Shown in pieces: positions 1-8,915 of a stretch of DNA of 64,000 bases; position 1 is the stretch's first letter; each line of letters starts with the position of its first letter. Made by a program: the position numbers and the translations under genes. The DNA comes from Pelagicoccus sp. SDUM812003 (GTDB lineage Bacteria; Verrucomicrobiota; Verrucomicrobiia; Opitutales; Opitutaceae): assembly GCF_031127815.1 (NCBI RefSeq), contig NZ_JARXHY010000009.1, positions 1-64,000 of the forward strand, read 5' to 3'. Below the pieces are notes generated by a model. The model saw only the letters and a program-made list of their open reading frames with translations, ran no database searches and was not told the DNA's origin.

Positions 1-510
1 TCGAGCCTCGCTAGAACTTCAATCGATCAGTCGTGATGCCGGATCGGTGTCCGAGCGGTCGGGTAAAGCCCCTTAGCGTGTTGATCGTGTTGCCGTTCTA
101 GCGATGTGTTCGAAACTGAATACGAACCTAGGATAAGAATTCGTGATATCAAGCCATTTCCTTATAAAGTTGTCTTTATTTCTCTTTCTAAGACTTTCTT
201 TACAAATCCGCCTCCAGACCGGCGGGGGTCGACCTGCGAAACTCGCCCGGTGGAAAGCCACGAAGCAGTCGAGCGGTCACAGATCCGCTGACGTTCGAGC
301 GAGCGAGACGGAGCCTTTCACACCGCCGCAAGCGCCCAAACCGAGGCGACCATGCGACCGCCCCGATCAGTCACGTCGGGGATGCGGTGGCGGACCGGCC
401 TTGGTTCGCTTTATGCTAGTCCGGTGGCGGCATGGGCGAGATCTGCGCATCCCACAAGCCTGCCCTCCTTCGAAACCACGACTCCAAATCCAACACCTGA
501 CCCGACCATC
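1..510. other. Non-coding or unresolved left edge
   Basis: I see no convincing gene here. The open frames on both strands have low-complexity, arginine- and proline-rich translations and no recognisable domain. The stretch at 150-205 is AT-rich compared with its surroundings. It may hold the promoter of the small Pmp3 gene that starts at 511, but I could not pick a clear -35/-10 pair. Confidence 0.4.
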
Positions 511-669
511 ATGGACCTTTTAAGAATCATCCTATCAATCATCCTCCCGCCCGTGGGCGTATTCCTCCAAGTCGGCATCGGCTTCCACTTCTGGCTGAAT
601 ATCCTGCTAACCATTCTCGGCTACATCCCGGGCATCGTGCACGCCGTCTACATCATCGCGAAGAAATAG
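511..669 (+). CDS. Pmp3/YqaE (UPF0057) family small membrane protein
   Basis: A 52-residue, very hydrophobic protein made of two membrane helices (about residues 3-24 and 27-50). It carries the family pattern ILPPVGVFLQVG in helix 1 and LLTILGYIPGIVHAVYII in helix 2. Family members are stress-induced plasma membrane proteolipids that limit ion leakage in salt or cold stress. The ATG at 511 is chosen because the open frame upstream of it has no family similarity and the protein begins MDLLRIIL, as relatives do. It stands alone and faces the 3' end of the UbiB gene. It is the first of many small membrane stress proteins in the window. Confidence 0.88.
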   Translation: MDLLRIILSIILPPVGVFLQVGIGFHFWLNILLTILGYIPGIVHAVYIIAKK

Positions 670-759
670 CGGCCGAGACGGTAGCCGCTCTCCCGCTGCT
701 TTTGCTGGCCAGTTTCCCCTCCGCCCGACGCAGCTCGCCGCTCGAGCCTAGGCAATGAA

Positions 760-789
760 GAAGGCGGCCCCTCCTCAAAGACCGCCTTC
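760..789. terminator. Possible terminator hairpin
   Basis: GAAGGCGG (760-767) pairs with CCGCCTTC (782-789) around a 14-base loop and is followed by AATTTG. It lies between the convergent ends of the Pmp3 and UbiB genes. There is no real T run, so it is weak as an intrinsic terminator. Confidence 0.35.
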
Positions 790-973
790 AATTTGTGGAC
801 CTCCCTCCTCAGAGGCTCTCCACAGAAATTCATCTCCTCATAAAACCGCCAGAACCGCGCCAACTTTTTCAGCGTCTGGAAAAAACCGGGAGCTTCCTTT
901 AGTACGCGAGGGGAATTTATCTTCGTATTTGATAATCCGATACGTATCCCCGCATCGGGAAGCTACCCGACGA

Positions 974-984
974 TGCATCGCGCA
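974..984. promoter_or_regulatory. TGC-N5-GCA palindrome (TGCATCGCGCA)
   Basis: One copy of the palindromic element that recurs in gaps of this window (see findings). This copy is not in front of an obvious start codon: it lies between the 3' ends of two convergent genes, so it may be chance or may mark an unseen transcript. Confidence 0.25.
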
Positions 985-1037
985 CCGTCGATCGTTGGTT
1001 TTGCATTGCTTCTCCTAAAATCGATGGCCCTGCGGCT

Positions 1038-2675
1038 TCACTCGTCGTGCCGAAGAATCGACAGGATGAAAAGCAGCCCGAAAAACCCCGACACGAGAAA
1101 GAGCAGCATCGGGAATCCCGGATACCCCCACACGGTGAAACTCGAATCGATATCCATCATCAAGGACGCGCCCACGATCAAGGCCCCGATGATAGCCCCC
1201 AAGGCGATACGATTTGCGATCTTCTGAAACCCTTGGATCAGAGCGGCCTCGTCCACGGCGTCGACATCGAGCCGCAGGCGGTTTTCAGAAAGTATCGCCA
1301 GCAAGTCGTTCAAACGCTGGGGCGACTTCGCCACGAGCTCCTTGAACTCCAGCAGCAAGGAAATGGCGCTGCCGCGCTTCAAGGTTTCGAAGGAACGCGA
1401 GCGAGCGATGCTGTTCAGATTCTTCGAAATGCAGTCGCGCGGATTGAAATCCATGGCGAGGCTTTGTCCGATCCGATCCAGATTCAGCAAGGTCTTGCCG
1501 AGCATGGAAATCTCGCGAGGGATCCGCAGCCCGTATTCGGCGCAGATGCGCATGACCTCCATCACCACCGAGCCAAATTGCAAGTGACGCACCGCGGCGT
1601 CGTGAGAGCGGCCCACCAGGTCGGCGATCTCGCTTAGAAAGGCGGACCTCGGCTGCGTGAGCTCCTTGGTATCCGACATGCGCAGCGCCACTTCGCCAAC
1701 GCGATCGCTATCGTTTTCGCTGATGGCGGTGAGCAAGCCGAAAAGATTGTCCTGCATGGACTCGCTCAAACGCCCCACCATGCCTAGGTCGATCAGAGCC
1801 GCCCGGTGGTCCGGCGTGATCAGCAGGTTTCCCGGATGCGGATCGGAGTGATAGAAGCCTTCGACCAGCACCTGATGGAGATAGGCCTTGAACAGTTCCT
1901 CCGCCAAGGACTCGCCTTCGAACTCGGTTTTGGACACTCCGGAAAGCTCGGTGACCTTCATGCCGTCGACGTACTCCATGGTGAGCACCTTGCGCGTGAA
2001 AAACCCTTCGATCGGCTGCGGAACGAACAGTTTCGAAAAACGCTCCAGCACGTTCTTCATCCTCCAGAGGTTCTGCGCTTCGCACTCGTAGTCGAGCTCC
2101 TCGATCAAGCTCCGGCGAAACTGCTCGATGATGCCGGAAAACCGATACTTCTTCCCCAGCTCTGTATGATCGTCGGCATAGTTGGCGATGGCCTCGAGCG
2201 CGTCCAAATCCGTCGAAATGCGATTCAACACGTTCGGTCGTTGAACTTTCACTACAACCTCGCGGCCGTCTCGCATCCGAGCCCGATGCACCTGCCCCAG
2301 CGACGCCGAAGCCACGGGCTGCTCGGAGAACCAGGAAAACGCCTTGCTGATGCGAACGCCCAACTGCTGCTCCACCACCTCCCGCACCGTGGCGAAGTCC
2401 ACCGGATCCACATTGTCCTGCAGCCGTTCCAGAGCAGTGATGAAACGCAACGGCATGAGGTCCCCTCGCGTCGAAAGCAGCTGACCGAGCTTCACGAAGG
2501 TCGGTCCCATCTTCTCCAGCGAATCGACAAACTCCTCCGGGTCGCCCCCTGACGCTTCATCGCAGTCCGCTTCGTTGGCGAAATTGGTCTGCTCCACGAT
2601 CGCCGGCTTGGCGTGGCGAACGAAGAGCCAGGCGATCTTTTTATACAAAACAAGGTGCTGAGGAAGGAGTTTCAT
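1038..2675 (-). CDS. ubiB: UbiB/ABC1/AarF family atypical kinase
   Basis: A 545-residue protein of the UbiB (ABC1, ADCK) family. These atypical kinases or ATPases support quinone biosynthesis at the inner membrane. Visible motifs in order are the signature KLGQ in FVKLGQLLSTRGDLMP (about 60), the alanine-rich nucleotide loop ASASLGQVHRA (about 125), VVKVQRP with the catalytic lysine, DPHPGNLL (about 283) and the metal-binding IDLGMVG (about 297). Two membrane helices close the protein (about 490-510 and 518-538), as in UbiB. It is a single gene transcribed leftwards, with no ubiquinone genes beside it. The specific pathway is therefore an inference; AarF/YqiK-like housekeeping kinases share the same fold. 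Confidence 0.9.
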   Translation of the reverse strand: MKLLPQHLVLYKKIAWLFVRHAKPAIVEQTNFANEADCDEASGGDPEEFVDSLEKMGPTFVKLGQLLSTRGDLMPLRFITALERLQDNVDPVDFATVREVVEQQLGVRISKAFSWFSEQPVASASLGQVHRARMRDGREVVVKVQRPNVLNRISTDLDALEAIANYADDHTELGKKYRFSGIIEQFRRSLIEELDYECEAQNLWRMKNVLERFSKLFVPQPIEGFFTRKVLTMEYVDGMKVTELSGVSKTEFEGESLAEELFKAYLHQVLVEGFYHSDPHPGNLLITPDHRAALIDLGMVGRLSESMQDNLFGLLTAISENDSDRVGEVALRMSDTKELTQPRSAFLSEIADLVGRSHDAAVRHLQFGSVVMEVMRICAEYGLRIPREISMLGKTLLNLDRIGQSLAMDFNPRDCISKNLNSIARSRSFETLKRGSAISLLLEFKELVAKSPQRLNDLLAILSENRLRLDVDAVDEAALIQGFQKIANRIALGAIIGALIVGASLMMDIDSSFTVWGYPGFPMLLFLVSGFFGLLFILSILRHDE

Positions 2676-3054
2676 GAATCAATCGTGCTGAAGGAAACGC
2701 GAGGTATCACTAGACCGCGCCTCCGAAATGTCGCCCCGAGCTCTTCACGAAACGGCTTCGAGACGACCGGGCGCGGCAGGGACTGCATCGTATTCGAACG
2801 TCAAGGATACCGACCCCATTTGCACGAACAGCGCCAACGCTTCTCCCGCCCTTCCAGTCCGTCGTGAGCGAACCGACATGCTTGCGCATTGCACCATCAA
2901 GCCTGCTGCGCTTGCGCTTTGCACGAACAGAACGGATCGATGCACTCCTTTCGTACCGACGCCCAACGGCTTGAGCCCCGGGGCGACACGCCAGCGTATC
3001 CCTCATGAGCGGCCCAAGTCCGCGCTCTGGCGCGAAAAATGAAGCCTATCGACC
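2676..3054. other. Gap with two tandem TGC-N5-GCA elements
   Basis: This lies between the UbiB start and the small membrane protein at 3055 and contains no credible gene. Its notable content is the pair of near-identical 15-mers beginning CTTGCGC at 2881 and 2911. It should also hold the leftward UbiB promoter. Confidence 0.45.
2883..2923 (+). promoter_or_regulatory. Tandem TGC-N5-GCA elements, 30 bp apart
   Basis: TGCGCATTGCA (2883-2893) and TGCGCTTTGCA (2913-2923) sit on a 30-base spacing, that is, near three helical turns and on the same DNA face. They are about 130-170 bases before the small membrane gene at 3055. The same element occurs as a pair with 31-base spacing before the lipoprotein gene at 16786. 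A dimeric regulator binding site is the inferred role. Confidence 0.45.
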
Positions 3055-3243
3055 ATGAGAACGATCCTAGAACTGCTCTTTCTGTTCGGACTTGTGTCGC
3101 TCGCCCTATTCGCGATCGGCATTTTCCTGCACAAGAAAACGCAGAAGCGAAACAGGTCCTCCCGTATCGATCGAAACGCGAAGGACCACCCGCGCAACCA
3201 CCACGACGGAGCCCCCAAGTACCAAAATCATAAAAGCGTCTGA
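3055..3243 (+). CDS. Small single-span membrane protein, unknown
   Basis: A 62-residue reading frame with one clear membrane helix (about residues 5-24, LELLFLFGLVSLALFAIGIF) followed by a basic, histidine-rich cytosolic tail. I do not recognise a family. In favour of a real gene are the helix and the tandem regulatory palindromes upstream. The other small membrane proteins of this window also fit the same style. Against it are the short length and the overlap with arginine-rich open frames in other registers. No clear ribosome site precedes ATG 3055. Confidence 0.45.
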   Translation: MRTILELLFLFGLVSLALFAIGIFLHKKTQKRNRSSRIDRNAKDHPRNHHDGAPKYQNHKSV

Positions 3244-3686
3244 CCCCGCCCGCGTCTCGCGACCGTGCCGGGCAGGCGCGAGTCGTAGTCCCGATCCCAC
3301 TACACCTTCCAAGTTGCGCTGCGCGACTCGGCGCCTATCGTCGGGTGCGCAACGCAACAGGAAACGGACGGCGAAACCTCTCGAAACGGCAAACCGCTCC
3401 GCTAAGGCGACTTCCTCTCGTCCGGAGGGCGGGTGGCGCGAATCTCGCAAAGGCTGTCGGATCGATCTTCAGCCACGTCGAGCCCAAGCAGCCCACTCGC
3501 TGCCAACTCTAGGTCTCGCTGCCGATGGCAGCTCACCGTTTCCACCTCATGGCACCAAAGCCCATCATTCATCGCCTCACCGCAACCGACGCGAACGCGG
3601 CCCGCGCAGCCATCGCATCGCCACCCAACCCAGGTCCCGACTCGCTCATCGCTCGAGCGTCTCCCGCACGGGGAAACTGATTCGGC
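3244..3686. other. Gap without recognisable gene
   Basis: About 440 bases before the AI-2E transporter gene. Open frames are present on both strands, but their translations are arginine/serine/proline-rich and match nothing I know. A TGC-N5-GCA palindrome (TGCGCAACGCA, 3346-3356) is present. Confidence 0.4.
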
Positions 3687-4787
3687 ATGCAAACCATAGC
3701 GTCAACGGAAAGGCCTGCCTCGCCGCCCAAGCCCGAAAGCAAACGCTTCTCGCTCCAGCCTAAGCTGCAGTTCATCGTATCCTCCATCATCATTCTGGCG
3801 ACGCTCTACATCGCCCGCGGGTTCCTGCTGCCCGTGTTCGCAGCCTTGCTGCTCAGCTACGCCCTCGTACCGGCGGTCCGTATCCTAGTCCGCATGAAGA
3901 TCCCGCGCGTCCTGGCCGCCCTGCTCGTGGTAGGCGCGAGCTTCCTGGCCACCCTCTACGCCATCATCGCGTTGACCGGCCCAGCCATCACTTGGCTGGA
4001 AAAGGCCCCCGAAAGCTTCGATAAGCTCGAGAGCATATCCAGCGTTCTCAAGCGGCCGGTGGAAAACGTGAACGCAGCCACGGAGCAGCTCAACAAGATG
4101 ACCAAATCGGACGGGGAAGGCAAGGAGCCGGTCCTCGTTCGTATCCAGGAAACGAATATCATCGACATCGTCCTCAGCCAGACCCCCATCGTGATCGGCG
4201 CCACCTTGTCCACGATGATCCTGCTCTTCTTCCTGCTGGCGTTCGGCAATCTCCTGCTCAAGCGCATCGTCGAAGCGTCTCCGGATCTCGCAGGAAAACG
4301 TCATTCGGTGGAGACGGCCCGAGTGGTGGAAGCGAACGTCTCGCGCTATCTGGTGACGGTGACCATCATCAATGCCACGCTCGGCTTCAGCGTGGGATTC
4401 GCCTTGTTTCTTCTCGAATTCGAGAGCCCAGTGCTCTGGGGCACCATCGCGGCATTGCTGAACTTCATCCCGTACTTGGGGGCCTTCGCCGGCGTAGGCC
4501 TGCTGGCCCTCGCCTCCCTCAGCACCCAACCGAACCTCGAACTCGCCCTGCTTCCTCCCAGCATCTACCTCGTTCTCACCGTCATCGAAGGCAACTTCCT
4601 CACACCGCTCATCTTAGGCAAGTCCTTCTCCATCAACCCGATTTTCATCATTCTGGTGCTGCTGTTTCTGGGCTGGCTCTGGGGCGTGCCGGGAGCGGTC
4701 ATGGCGGTGCCGATACTGGTCGCCGTGAAGTCCGCCGCCAATAGCTTCGAAAGCTCCCGGCCGCTCGCCATCATTCTCAGCAAATAA
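3687..4787 (+). CDS. AI-2E family (PerM/YdiK) transporter
   Basis: A 366-residue polytopic membrane protein of the AI-2E/PerM exporter family. About eight helices are visible: two hairpins near residues 30-95, a long soluble stretch (100-165), then the conserved C-terminal bundle. The family hallmark is the block LNFIPYLGAFAGVGLLALAS (about 253-272), and the tail has WLWGVPGAVMAVPILVAVK. Members export autoinducer-2 or act as Na+/H+ exchangers, so the substrate cannot be assigned. The first 25 residues are a soluble proline-rich leader. It is monocistronic, with unrelated neighbours. Confidence 0.88.
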   Translation: MQTIASTERPASPPKPESKRFSLQPKLQFIVSSIIILATLYIARGFLLPVFAALLLSYALVPAVRILVRMKIPRVLAALLVVGASFLATLYAIIALTGPAITWLEKAPESFDKLESISSVLKRPVENVNAATEQLNKMTKSDGEGKEPVLVRIQETNIIDIVLSQTPIVIGATLSTMILLFFLLAFGNLLLKRIVEASPDLAGKRHSVETARVVEANVSRYLVTVTIINATLGFSVGFALFLLEFESPVLWGTIAALLNFIPYLGAFAGVGLLALASLSTQPNLELALLPPSIYLVLTVIEGNFLTPLILGKSFSINPIFIILVLLFLGWLWGVPGAVMAVPILVAVKSAANSFESSRPLAIILSK

Positions 4788-4823
4788 GGGTTCCTTCCCA
4801 ACGCGTTCTGCAATCCAGGGCGA

Positions 4824-4834
4824 TGCTCTTTGCA
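4824..4834. promoter_or_regulatory. TGC-N5-GCA palindrome (TGCTCTTTGCA)
   Basis: This copy lies in the 265-base gap after the transporter gene, 219 bases before the start of the unknown protein at 5053. It has the same spacing class (160-230 bases) as the copies before several stress genes. Confidence 0.35.
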
Positions 4835-5052
4835 ATCCGTTTTCCTGAAAAAAACGAGGAACAAAAACCGTACCTCGGAAGCTGCAGAAGAGCTTGCCCA
4901 AACGCCTCTGGGAATTCGACGAAATCCATGGCCTCGCCACGCAGCTGGCGCGGATTTTGTAGAGACCGACGGGCTCATGCAACGAGTGTCGTCAATCCAA
5001 CTCAACCGACGGCCCATAAAACGAAAATCGCAAAACCCAGGAATCCAACTTC

Positions 5053-5469
5053 ATGAAGACAAACATCCGCCCTTTTCCGACCGACGAACGTCCCCGCGAA
5101 CTCGCGAACGAGTGGTCGCCACGGAGGTTTCCCACGCTCAAGTCGAGCTTCTCAGTCTGTCAGCGGATCAGCTTCATCTTGGAGAACATCCAGTCCGAGC
5201 AGTGGCTTCCGCTGGAACTCCGCTCCGCCATCAAGCGCGGGTGCAGCCGGGTGCTCGCCGCCCAACTCTCCGGCAAGCTCAACTGCGAGCGGGCACGCGT
5301 CCTGATCGAAGAGCTGGCGGCGGCCACCTACGCCTACGAGCACCTCACCTTGAGCTCAAGCGCCCTCTGCCAGATCCGCACCCTCGATCTCGAACTGAAC
5401 GATCGGCTCGGTCACAACCACCAGCAGGTTGACGATCAACCAAACCCGCTGCGAAGCCGAGCGGTCTGA
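5053..5469 (+). CDS. Hypothetical protein
   Basis: A 138-residue soluble, mostly helical protein that I do not recognise. There is no signal peptide or membrane helix. The middle (about 35-115) is leucine- and alanine-rich with good coding character, containing RVLIEELAAATYAYEHLTLS. The start ATG at 5053 has no strong ribosome site. It is followed by a strong terminator at 5525, which supports it as a real transcript end. A TGC-N5-GCA palindrome lies upstream. Confidence 0.6.
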   Translation: MKTNIRPFPTDERPRELANEWSPRRFPTLKSSFSVCQRISFILENIQSEQWLPLELRSAIKRGCSRVLAAQLSGKLNCERARVLIEELAAATYAYEHLTLSSSALCQIRTLDLELNDRLGHNHQQVDDQPNPLRSRAV

Positions 5470-5524
5470 GACCGGGCAAACACTTTCCGATACGATCGGG
5501 AAGAGGGACAAAACAAGGAGGAAA

Positions 5525-5549
5525 GGGGGGCGCGTCTTACGCGCCCCCC
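5525..5549. terminator. Strong hairpin terminator
   Basis: GGGGGGCGCGT (5525-5535) pairs perfectly with ACGCGCCCCCC (5539-5549) around the 3-base loop CTT, followed by GTTTCGCTT. It lies 55 bases after the stop at 5469. The stem is very stable but the T tract is short. Confidence 0.7.
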
Positions 5550-5771
5550 GTTTCGCTTGGGTCGCTAGGACGTCATGCTCCCTTCGTATCCAATCTCCGT
5601 ATACGTAAAGATCCACACCGCAGCGACAGCCCCTATGGCGCCGCGACAGAGAGGCGGTGGGCCGCATTCTGCATTCCGAAAGCTCGCAGGAGACGGTCTT
5701 CTGGCGCGATTTTTGTAGCGCAGTCCGGCATTATGGCGGACATCTTTGAAAACGGCGCAGCGAACAGATCG

Positions 5772-6119
5772 CTACGCCTCCAGGCGCTCGATCAGCAGCT
5801 TGGCGTTTCTGGCATTCGCCTTGAAGCCCCAGTCGAAGAGGTCGCCTACCACCGGAATGGTGCCAAGGACGAAATCCAGCCCTTGGTTCGCGATCAGACG
5901 GGCGTACACCCCACCTCCCAAACGGTACTTTCGGGCCAATCGAAGGTAGAAGGCGAGCGGGGCCATGCCGATCAGATCCCCCACTCCAGGTATCAAGCCG
6001 ATGATGCTATCCCAACCGATGCGCAGCGAAGTGCCCGGGATGGCGAACGCGGAATCGAAGAAGTGAGCGATGCGCTGCAGACGCTCGATTTCCTCCCGCT
6101 TGCTTTGCTGCTCATCCAT
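5772..6119 (-). CDS. DUF4112 membrane protein
   Basis: About 115 residues with the DUF4112 pattern. A charged helical N-terminus is followed by IIGLIPGVGDLIG and a second, related block LGTIPVVGDLFDWGFKANAR; the PGVGD/PVVGD pair is the family signature. The function is unknown; members are small membrane-associated proteins. The ATG at 6119 is preferred over the longer frame starting at 6170 because GAGGTG stands seven bases before it and the extra N-terminus has no similarity. It is divergent from the PLD gene with little space between them, so the two may share a promoter region. Confidence 0.85.
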   Translation of the reverse strand: MDEQQSKREEIERLQRIAHFFDSAFAIPGTSLRIGWDSIIGLIPGVGDLIGMAPLAFYLRLARKYRLGGGVYARLIANQGLDFVLGTIPVVGDLFDWGFKANARNAKLLIERLEA

Positions 6120-6172
6120 TCTCGTCACCTCAACCGTCTCCGCTGTTCCAGACCTGCTCATAACCACCACAA

Positions 6173-7411
6173 ATGCAGTTCGAGCGCCAAGCTTCGAACG
6201 ACACCACTCGCGCGCTCATGAAAACCGTCGAAGAAACCGAAATCAAACACGGCGCCCCGAAGTCCGAATTCCACCAGCTCCGCTACCTGGAACACACCAT
6301 CGGAGCGCCGTTCACCGATGGCAACCACATCAGCGTGCTCAAGAACGGAGACCAGATCTTCCCCGCCATGCTGGAGGCCATCGAAAACGCCCGCCGCTCC
6401 ATCCTCTTCGAAACCTACGTCTACTGGACCGGCGACGTCGCCAAGGAATTCTCCGAGCTGCTCGCCGCGAAAGCCAAGCAAGGCCTGCAGGTCAAGGTCC
6501 TGCTCGACGATCACGGCGCCTCGCGCATGAGCTCCGATCTTGTCGAAACCATGACCCAGTCAGGCGTGCATCTTCACTGGTTCCGTCCCATGAAGCTGCG
6601 ATTCTGGGACTACGACAAGCGCACGCACCGGAAGGTTCTGGTCTGCGACAACCAAGTCGGATTCACCGGTGGAGTCGGCATCGCCAAGGAATGGGAGGGT
6701 GACGCCCGCGACGCCTCGCAATGGCGCGAAACCCACTTTCGCATCGAAGGACCAGCGGTAGCCGGACTGTGCGGGGCGTTTTGGAACAACTGGATCGACA
6801 TCTCAGGCGAGCGTCTGCCGGATCGGGACACCTTTCCCCCAGCGGAGCCTGTCGGGCAAACTCGAGTCCAAGTGATCCGCTCCTCGCCCGCCACCCACCA
6901 AAGCGAGATGGAGCTGGTCTTCGAGTCTCTGATAGTGGTAGCCAAAAAGAAGCTCACCATCACCACCCCCTACTTCAATATCCGTTCTCCCAACATCGAA
7001 CTGCTCAAGAAGAAGGCCGCTCAGGGCGTATCCATCGAAATACTACTTCCCGGAGAGCATTTGGACAAGCGCTTCGAATACTTCGTCGCCGACGAATGCC
7101 TTGGCCCTCTAGCGGACGTCGAGGGAATCACCCTGCGTCGCTACCAGCGCTCCATGATCCACGCCAAGGTCATCCGCGTGGACGACGCCATCAGCTGCGT
7201 CGGCTCGCCAAACTTCAACCAGCGCTCCCGCAAGAAGGACTTCGAAATCGCCTTGGTCATCTTCGACCGCGAAATCGCTGGAACGCTCGACCAGCACTAC
7301 CAAGAGGACCTACTGCTCAGCGAACCGATCAATCCGCAGGACCTCCATTCGCCTCACATGGGAAAGAAGCTCTTCCAAAAACTGATAATGCTCTTCAAGG
7401 AGCAGCTCTAG
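6173..7411 (+). CDS. Phospholipase D-like / cardiolipin synthase family protein
   Basis: A 412-residue protein with two HKD motifs, the mark of the phospholipase D superfamily. They are HRKVLVCDNQVGFTGG (about 154) and IHAKVIRVDDAISCVGSPNF (about 328). The overall plan matches bacterial cardiolipin synthases of the ClsB type, which lack N-terminal membrane helices. Such enzymes condense phosphatidylglycerol, or phosphatidylglycerol with phosphatidylethanolamine, to cardiolipin. The exact substrate is inferred. The first in-frame ATG is 6173; ATG 6218 (MKTVEETE) is an equally plausible start and would leave more room for the divergent promoter. Confidence 0.87.
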   Translation: MQFERQASNDTTRALMKTVEETEIKHGAPKSEFHQLRYLEHTIGAPFTDGNHISVLKNGDQIFPAMLEAIENARRSILFETYVYWTGDVAKEFSELLAAKAKQGLQVKVLLDDHGASRMSSDLVETMTQSGVHLHWFRPMKLRFWDYDKRTHRKVLVCDNQVGFTGGVGIAKEWEGDARDASQWRETHFRIEGPAVAGLCGAFWNNWIDISGERLPDRDTFPPAEPVGQTRVQVIRSSPATHQSEMELVFESLIVVAKKKLTITTPYFNIRSPNIELLKKKAAQGVSIEILLPGEHLDKRFEYFVADECLGPLADVEGITLRRYQRSMIHAKVIRVDDAISCVGSPNFNQRSRKKDFEIALVIFDREIAGTLDQHYQEDLLLSEPINPQDLHSPHMGKKLFQKLIMLFKEQL

Positions 7412-7442
7412 AGCTGTCGCCACTGGCGAGAAAACCTCGGCC

Positions 7443-7718
7443 CTAGCCGCGCGGCTTGACCAAAGCGTCCAAGGATTCCGCTGCGTCCGCCAAGAAGAAG
7501 ATCAAACGGTCCGCAGCCCGCCCCCAGGACTCCTTGGAAAAGGCGAAGCGAGCAGAGCCGACGGCGCCGACGACCACAAAAACAGCCCCGGAAAAGCAAA
7601 GCCCTGCCTTGAGCAAGGGAAACGCGCCGAGCCGAAGAGCGAGCAGCAGCAGAGCGACGCCCAGCAGGCTGGTGCTGACACGACTGAGGAGACTTCGCTT
7701 GGCGGTGATGCTGGACAT
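7443..7718 (-). CDS. Small two-helix membrane protein, unknown
   Basis: A 91-residue protein with two membrane helices (about residues 13-32 and 36-56) and an amphipathic C-terminus (SWGRAADRLIFFLADAAESL). No family is recognised. It is convergent with the PLD gene (31-base gap) and divergent from the DUF883 cluster. Good hydrophobic patterning and a clean start and stop support it, but its role is unknown. Confidence 0.6.
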   Translation of the reverse strand: MSSITAKRSLLSRVSTSLLGVALLLLALRLGAFPLLKAGLCFSGAVFVVVGAVGSARFAFSKESWGRAADRLIFFLADAAESLDALVKPRG

Positions 7719-7799
7719 AGCCCCCCCATCGGCAGATGGGCAATGAAACTAAGCGAAGCGGCGCGTATTCGAACTTTGCTTACAATCCCCGAAGCGAGA

Positions 7800-7810
7800 T
7801 GCAAATTGCA
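7800..7810. promoter_or_regulatory. TGC-N5-GCA palindrome (TGCAAATTGCA)
   Basis: A perfect palindrome 189-199 bases before the DUF883 gene. It lies in a 280-base gap that must also contain the leftward promoter of the two-helix protein. It matches the recurring element of this window. Confidence 0.45.
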
Positions 7811-7998
7811 TATCGAACCTGTGCATTCGGGGCCACATGCAGTTGCCCGCCTGAGGCGGAGATGGAGGCAGGACCGCCTGAAGATTTTTATCCAACTGAT
7901 CTTCTGCGCCTTATGGGCACCTACCGGAAAACGGCATCAAGTCTGCAAACGTACCGTCACCCAATCCAAAACCCAGAAAAACCAATACAGTCACGACG

Positions 7999-8442
7999 AT
8001 GAACCAAAGCGCAGAGAACCTGACAGACACGGAACCCGAGCCTCACCAGCAGCAGGCGGAGCCTAGCAACGCGGACTGGATCGGCGAGCGAAAGCGGGAG
8101 TTTCGAGAGGTGTTCGAAAACAAATCCAGAGAGATCAGCAGACGCGTGCAAACGCAGGTCTCCGACCGGATGAGCCACTACGAATCCGCTCTGTCCAGGG
8201 CTTCCGAAAGCTTGAGCGAAAACGAAGAGAGGCAGCCTGCCGAGATCACCCGAGAGCTGGCCGAGCGCATCCATGAAGCGGCCGACTACGTGCGAAACTC
8301 CGAGCCTGAGGCGATTCTAGCCGACTCGGCAGACCGGGTTCGCAGCTCTCCGTTCATCGCCTTGGGAGCCGCCGCCGTTTGCGGTTTTCTGGCCGGACGC
8401 GTCATCGCCTCCGCCAAAGACGACGAACCCGCGAACGCCTGA
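7999..8442 (+). CDS. DUF883/YqjD-ElaB-like membrane-anchored protein
   Basis: A 147-residue protein. It has a long charged, glutamine- and glutamate-rich helical part (1-110, probably coiled coil) and a single C-terminal membrane helix in PFIALGAAAVCGFLAGRVIA (about 119-138). This is the architecture of YqjD/ElaB (DUF883), inner-membrane proteins that in E. coli bind ribosomes in stationary phase. It is the first gene of a three-gene set with a holin-fold (YqjE-like) and a DUF3618 (YqjK-like) protein, which strengthens the assignment. The role is inferred to be envelope or stationary-phase stress. Confidence 0.78.
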   Translation: MNQSAENLTDTEPEPHQQQAEPSNADWIGERKREFREVFENKSREISRRVQTQVSDRMSHYESALSRASESLSENEERQPAEITRELAERIHEAADYVRNSEPEAILADSADRVRSSPFIALGAAAVCGFLAGRVIASAKDDEPANA

Positions 8443-8468
8443 GCGCTCGCTCACACCCTCCATTTACC

Positions 8469-8915
8469 ATGATCGGTCAACAAGAACCTCGCAGCAGCCA
8501 CAAGCCACCCTTGGGGAGCCTGTTCAGTGATCTTCGAAACGAATTCGCCCACCTGCTCCGCTCCACCACGCAGCTTTTCCGTCAAGAGATGGAGGAGAAC
8601 GCGGAAAACGCGGCCGCAGGCTTTCGAGCCGCCCTGCTTGGATTTGGCGTTTGCAGCATGGGGGCTCTCTTCACCTTTCTGGGCATCGACCTTCTGGCGA
8701 TCTCGCTGCTCGCGCCGGAAGCGCTCAGCTACGAAACGGCCGCCTGGGTCTGCACCTTGAGCTTGGCCCTGCTGCTGTGGATCGCCGGAGCGATTCTGGC
8801 CAAGCGAAGCAAAAACAAGCTCTCGCCGGACCAGATCATCCCCAAGAAAACGCTCTCCACCATCGAGGAACATGCCGAGTGGATCGCCAACCAAGCGGAG
8901 GAAATCAGCAAATGA
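8469..8915 (+). CDS. Phage-holin-family / YqjE-like membrane protein
   Basis: A 148-residue protein with an amphipathic N-terminal helix (LFSDLRNEFAHLLRSTTQLF), two central membrane helices (about 60-80 and 92-114) and a charged tail. This is the putative Actinobacteriophage holin III/YqjE superfamily plan. It is unlikely to be a lysis protein here, because the family is common in chromosomal YqjD-YqjE operons. ATG 8469 is used; the longer frame from 8379 overlaps the previous gene and is arginine-rich. The stop overlaps the next start (ATGA). Confidence 0.8.
   Translation: MIGQQEPRSSHKPPLGSLFSDLRNEFAHLLRSTTQLFRQEMEENAENAAAGFRAALLGFGVCSMGALFTFLGIDLLAISLLAPEALSYETAAWVCTLSLALLLWIAGAILAKRSKNKLSPDQIIPKKTLSTIEEHAEWIANQAEEISK

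Larger units (their letters stand above)
670..1037. other. Gap between convergent genes
   Basis: This region lies between the ends of the Pmp3 and UbiB genes and I see no protein-coding gene in it. It holds the hairpin at 760-789, and a TGC-N5-GCA palindrome at 974-984. It also has an AT-richer stretch around 905-945 (containing ATACGTAT). An unannotated small RNA is possible but cannot be shown from sequence alone. Confidence 0.4.

Noticed and set aside
1806-2552. A 248-codon open frame antisense to ubiB
   Set aside because: Histidine/leucine-rich with no similarity, and fully covered by a gene with clear kinase motifs.
3092-3763. A 223-codon open frame spanning the gap before the AI-2E transporter
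   Set aside because: Arginine/serine/proline-rich translation without any fold signal, and it overlaps the transporter start.
8469-8915. Holin-fold protein taken as evidence for a prophage
   Set aside because: No phage genes, integrase or lysin are nearby; the gene belongs to the chromosomal YqjD-YqjE type of operon.
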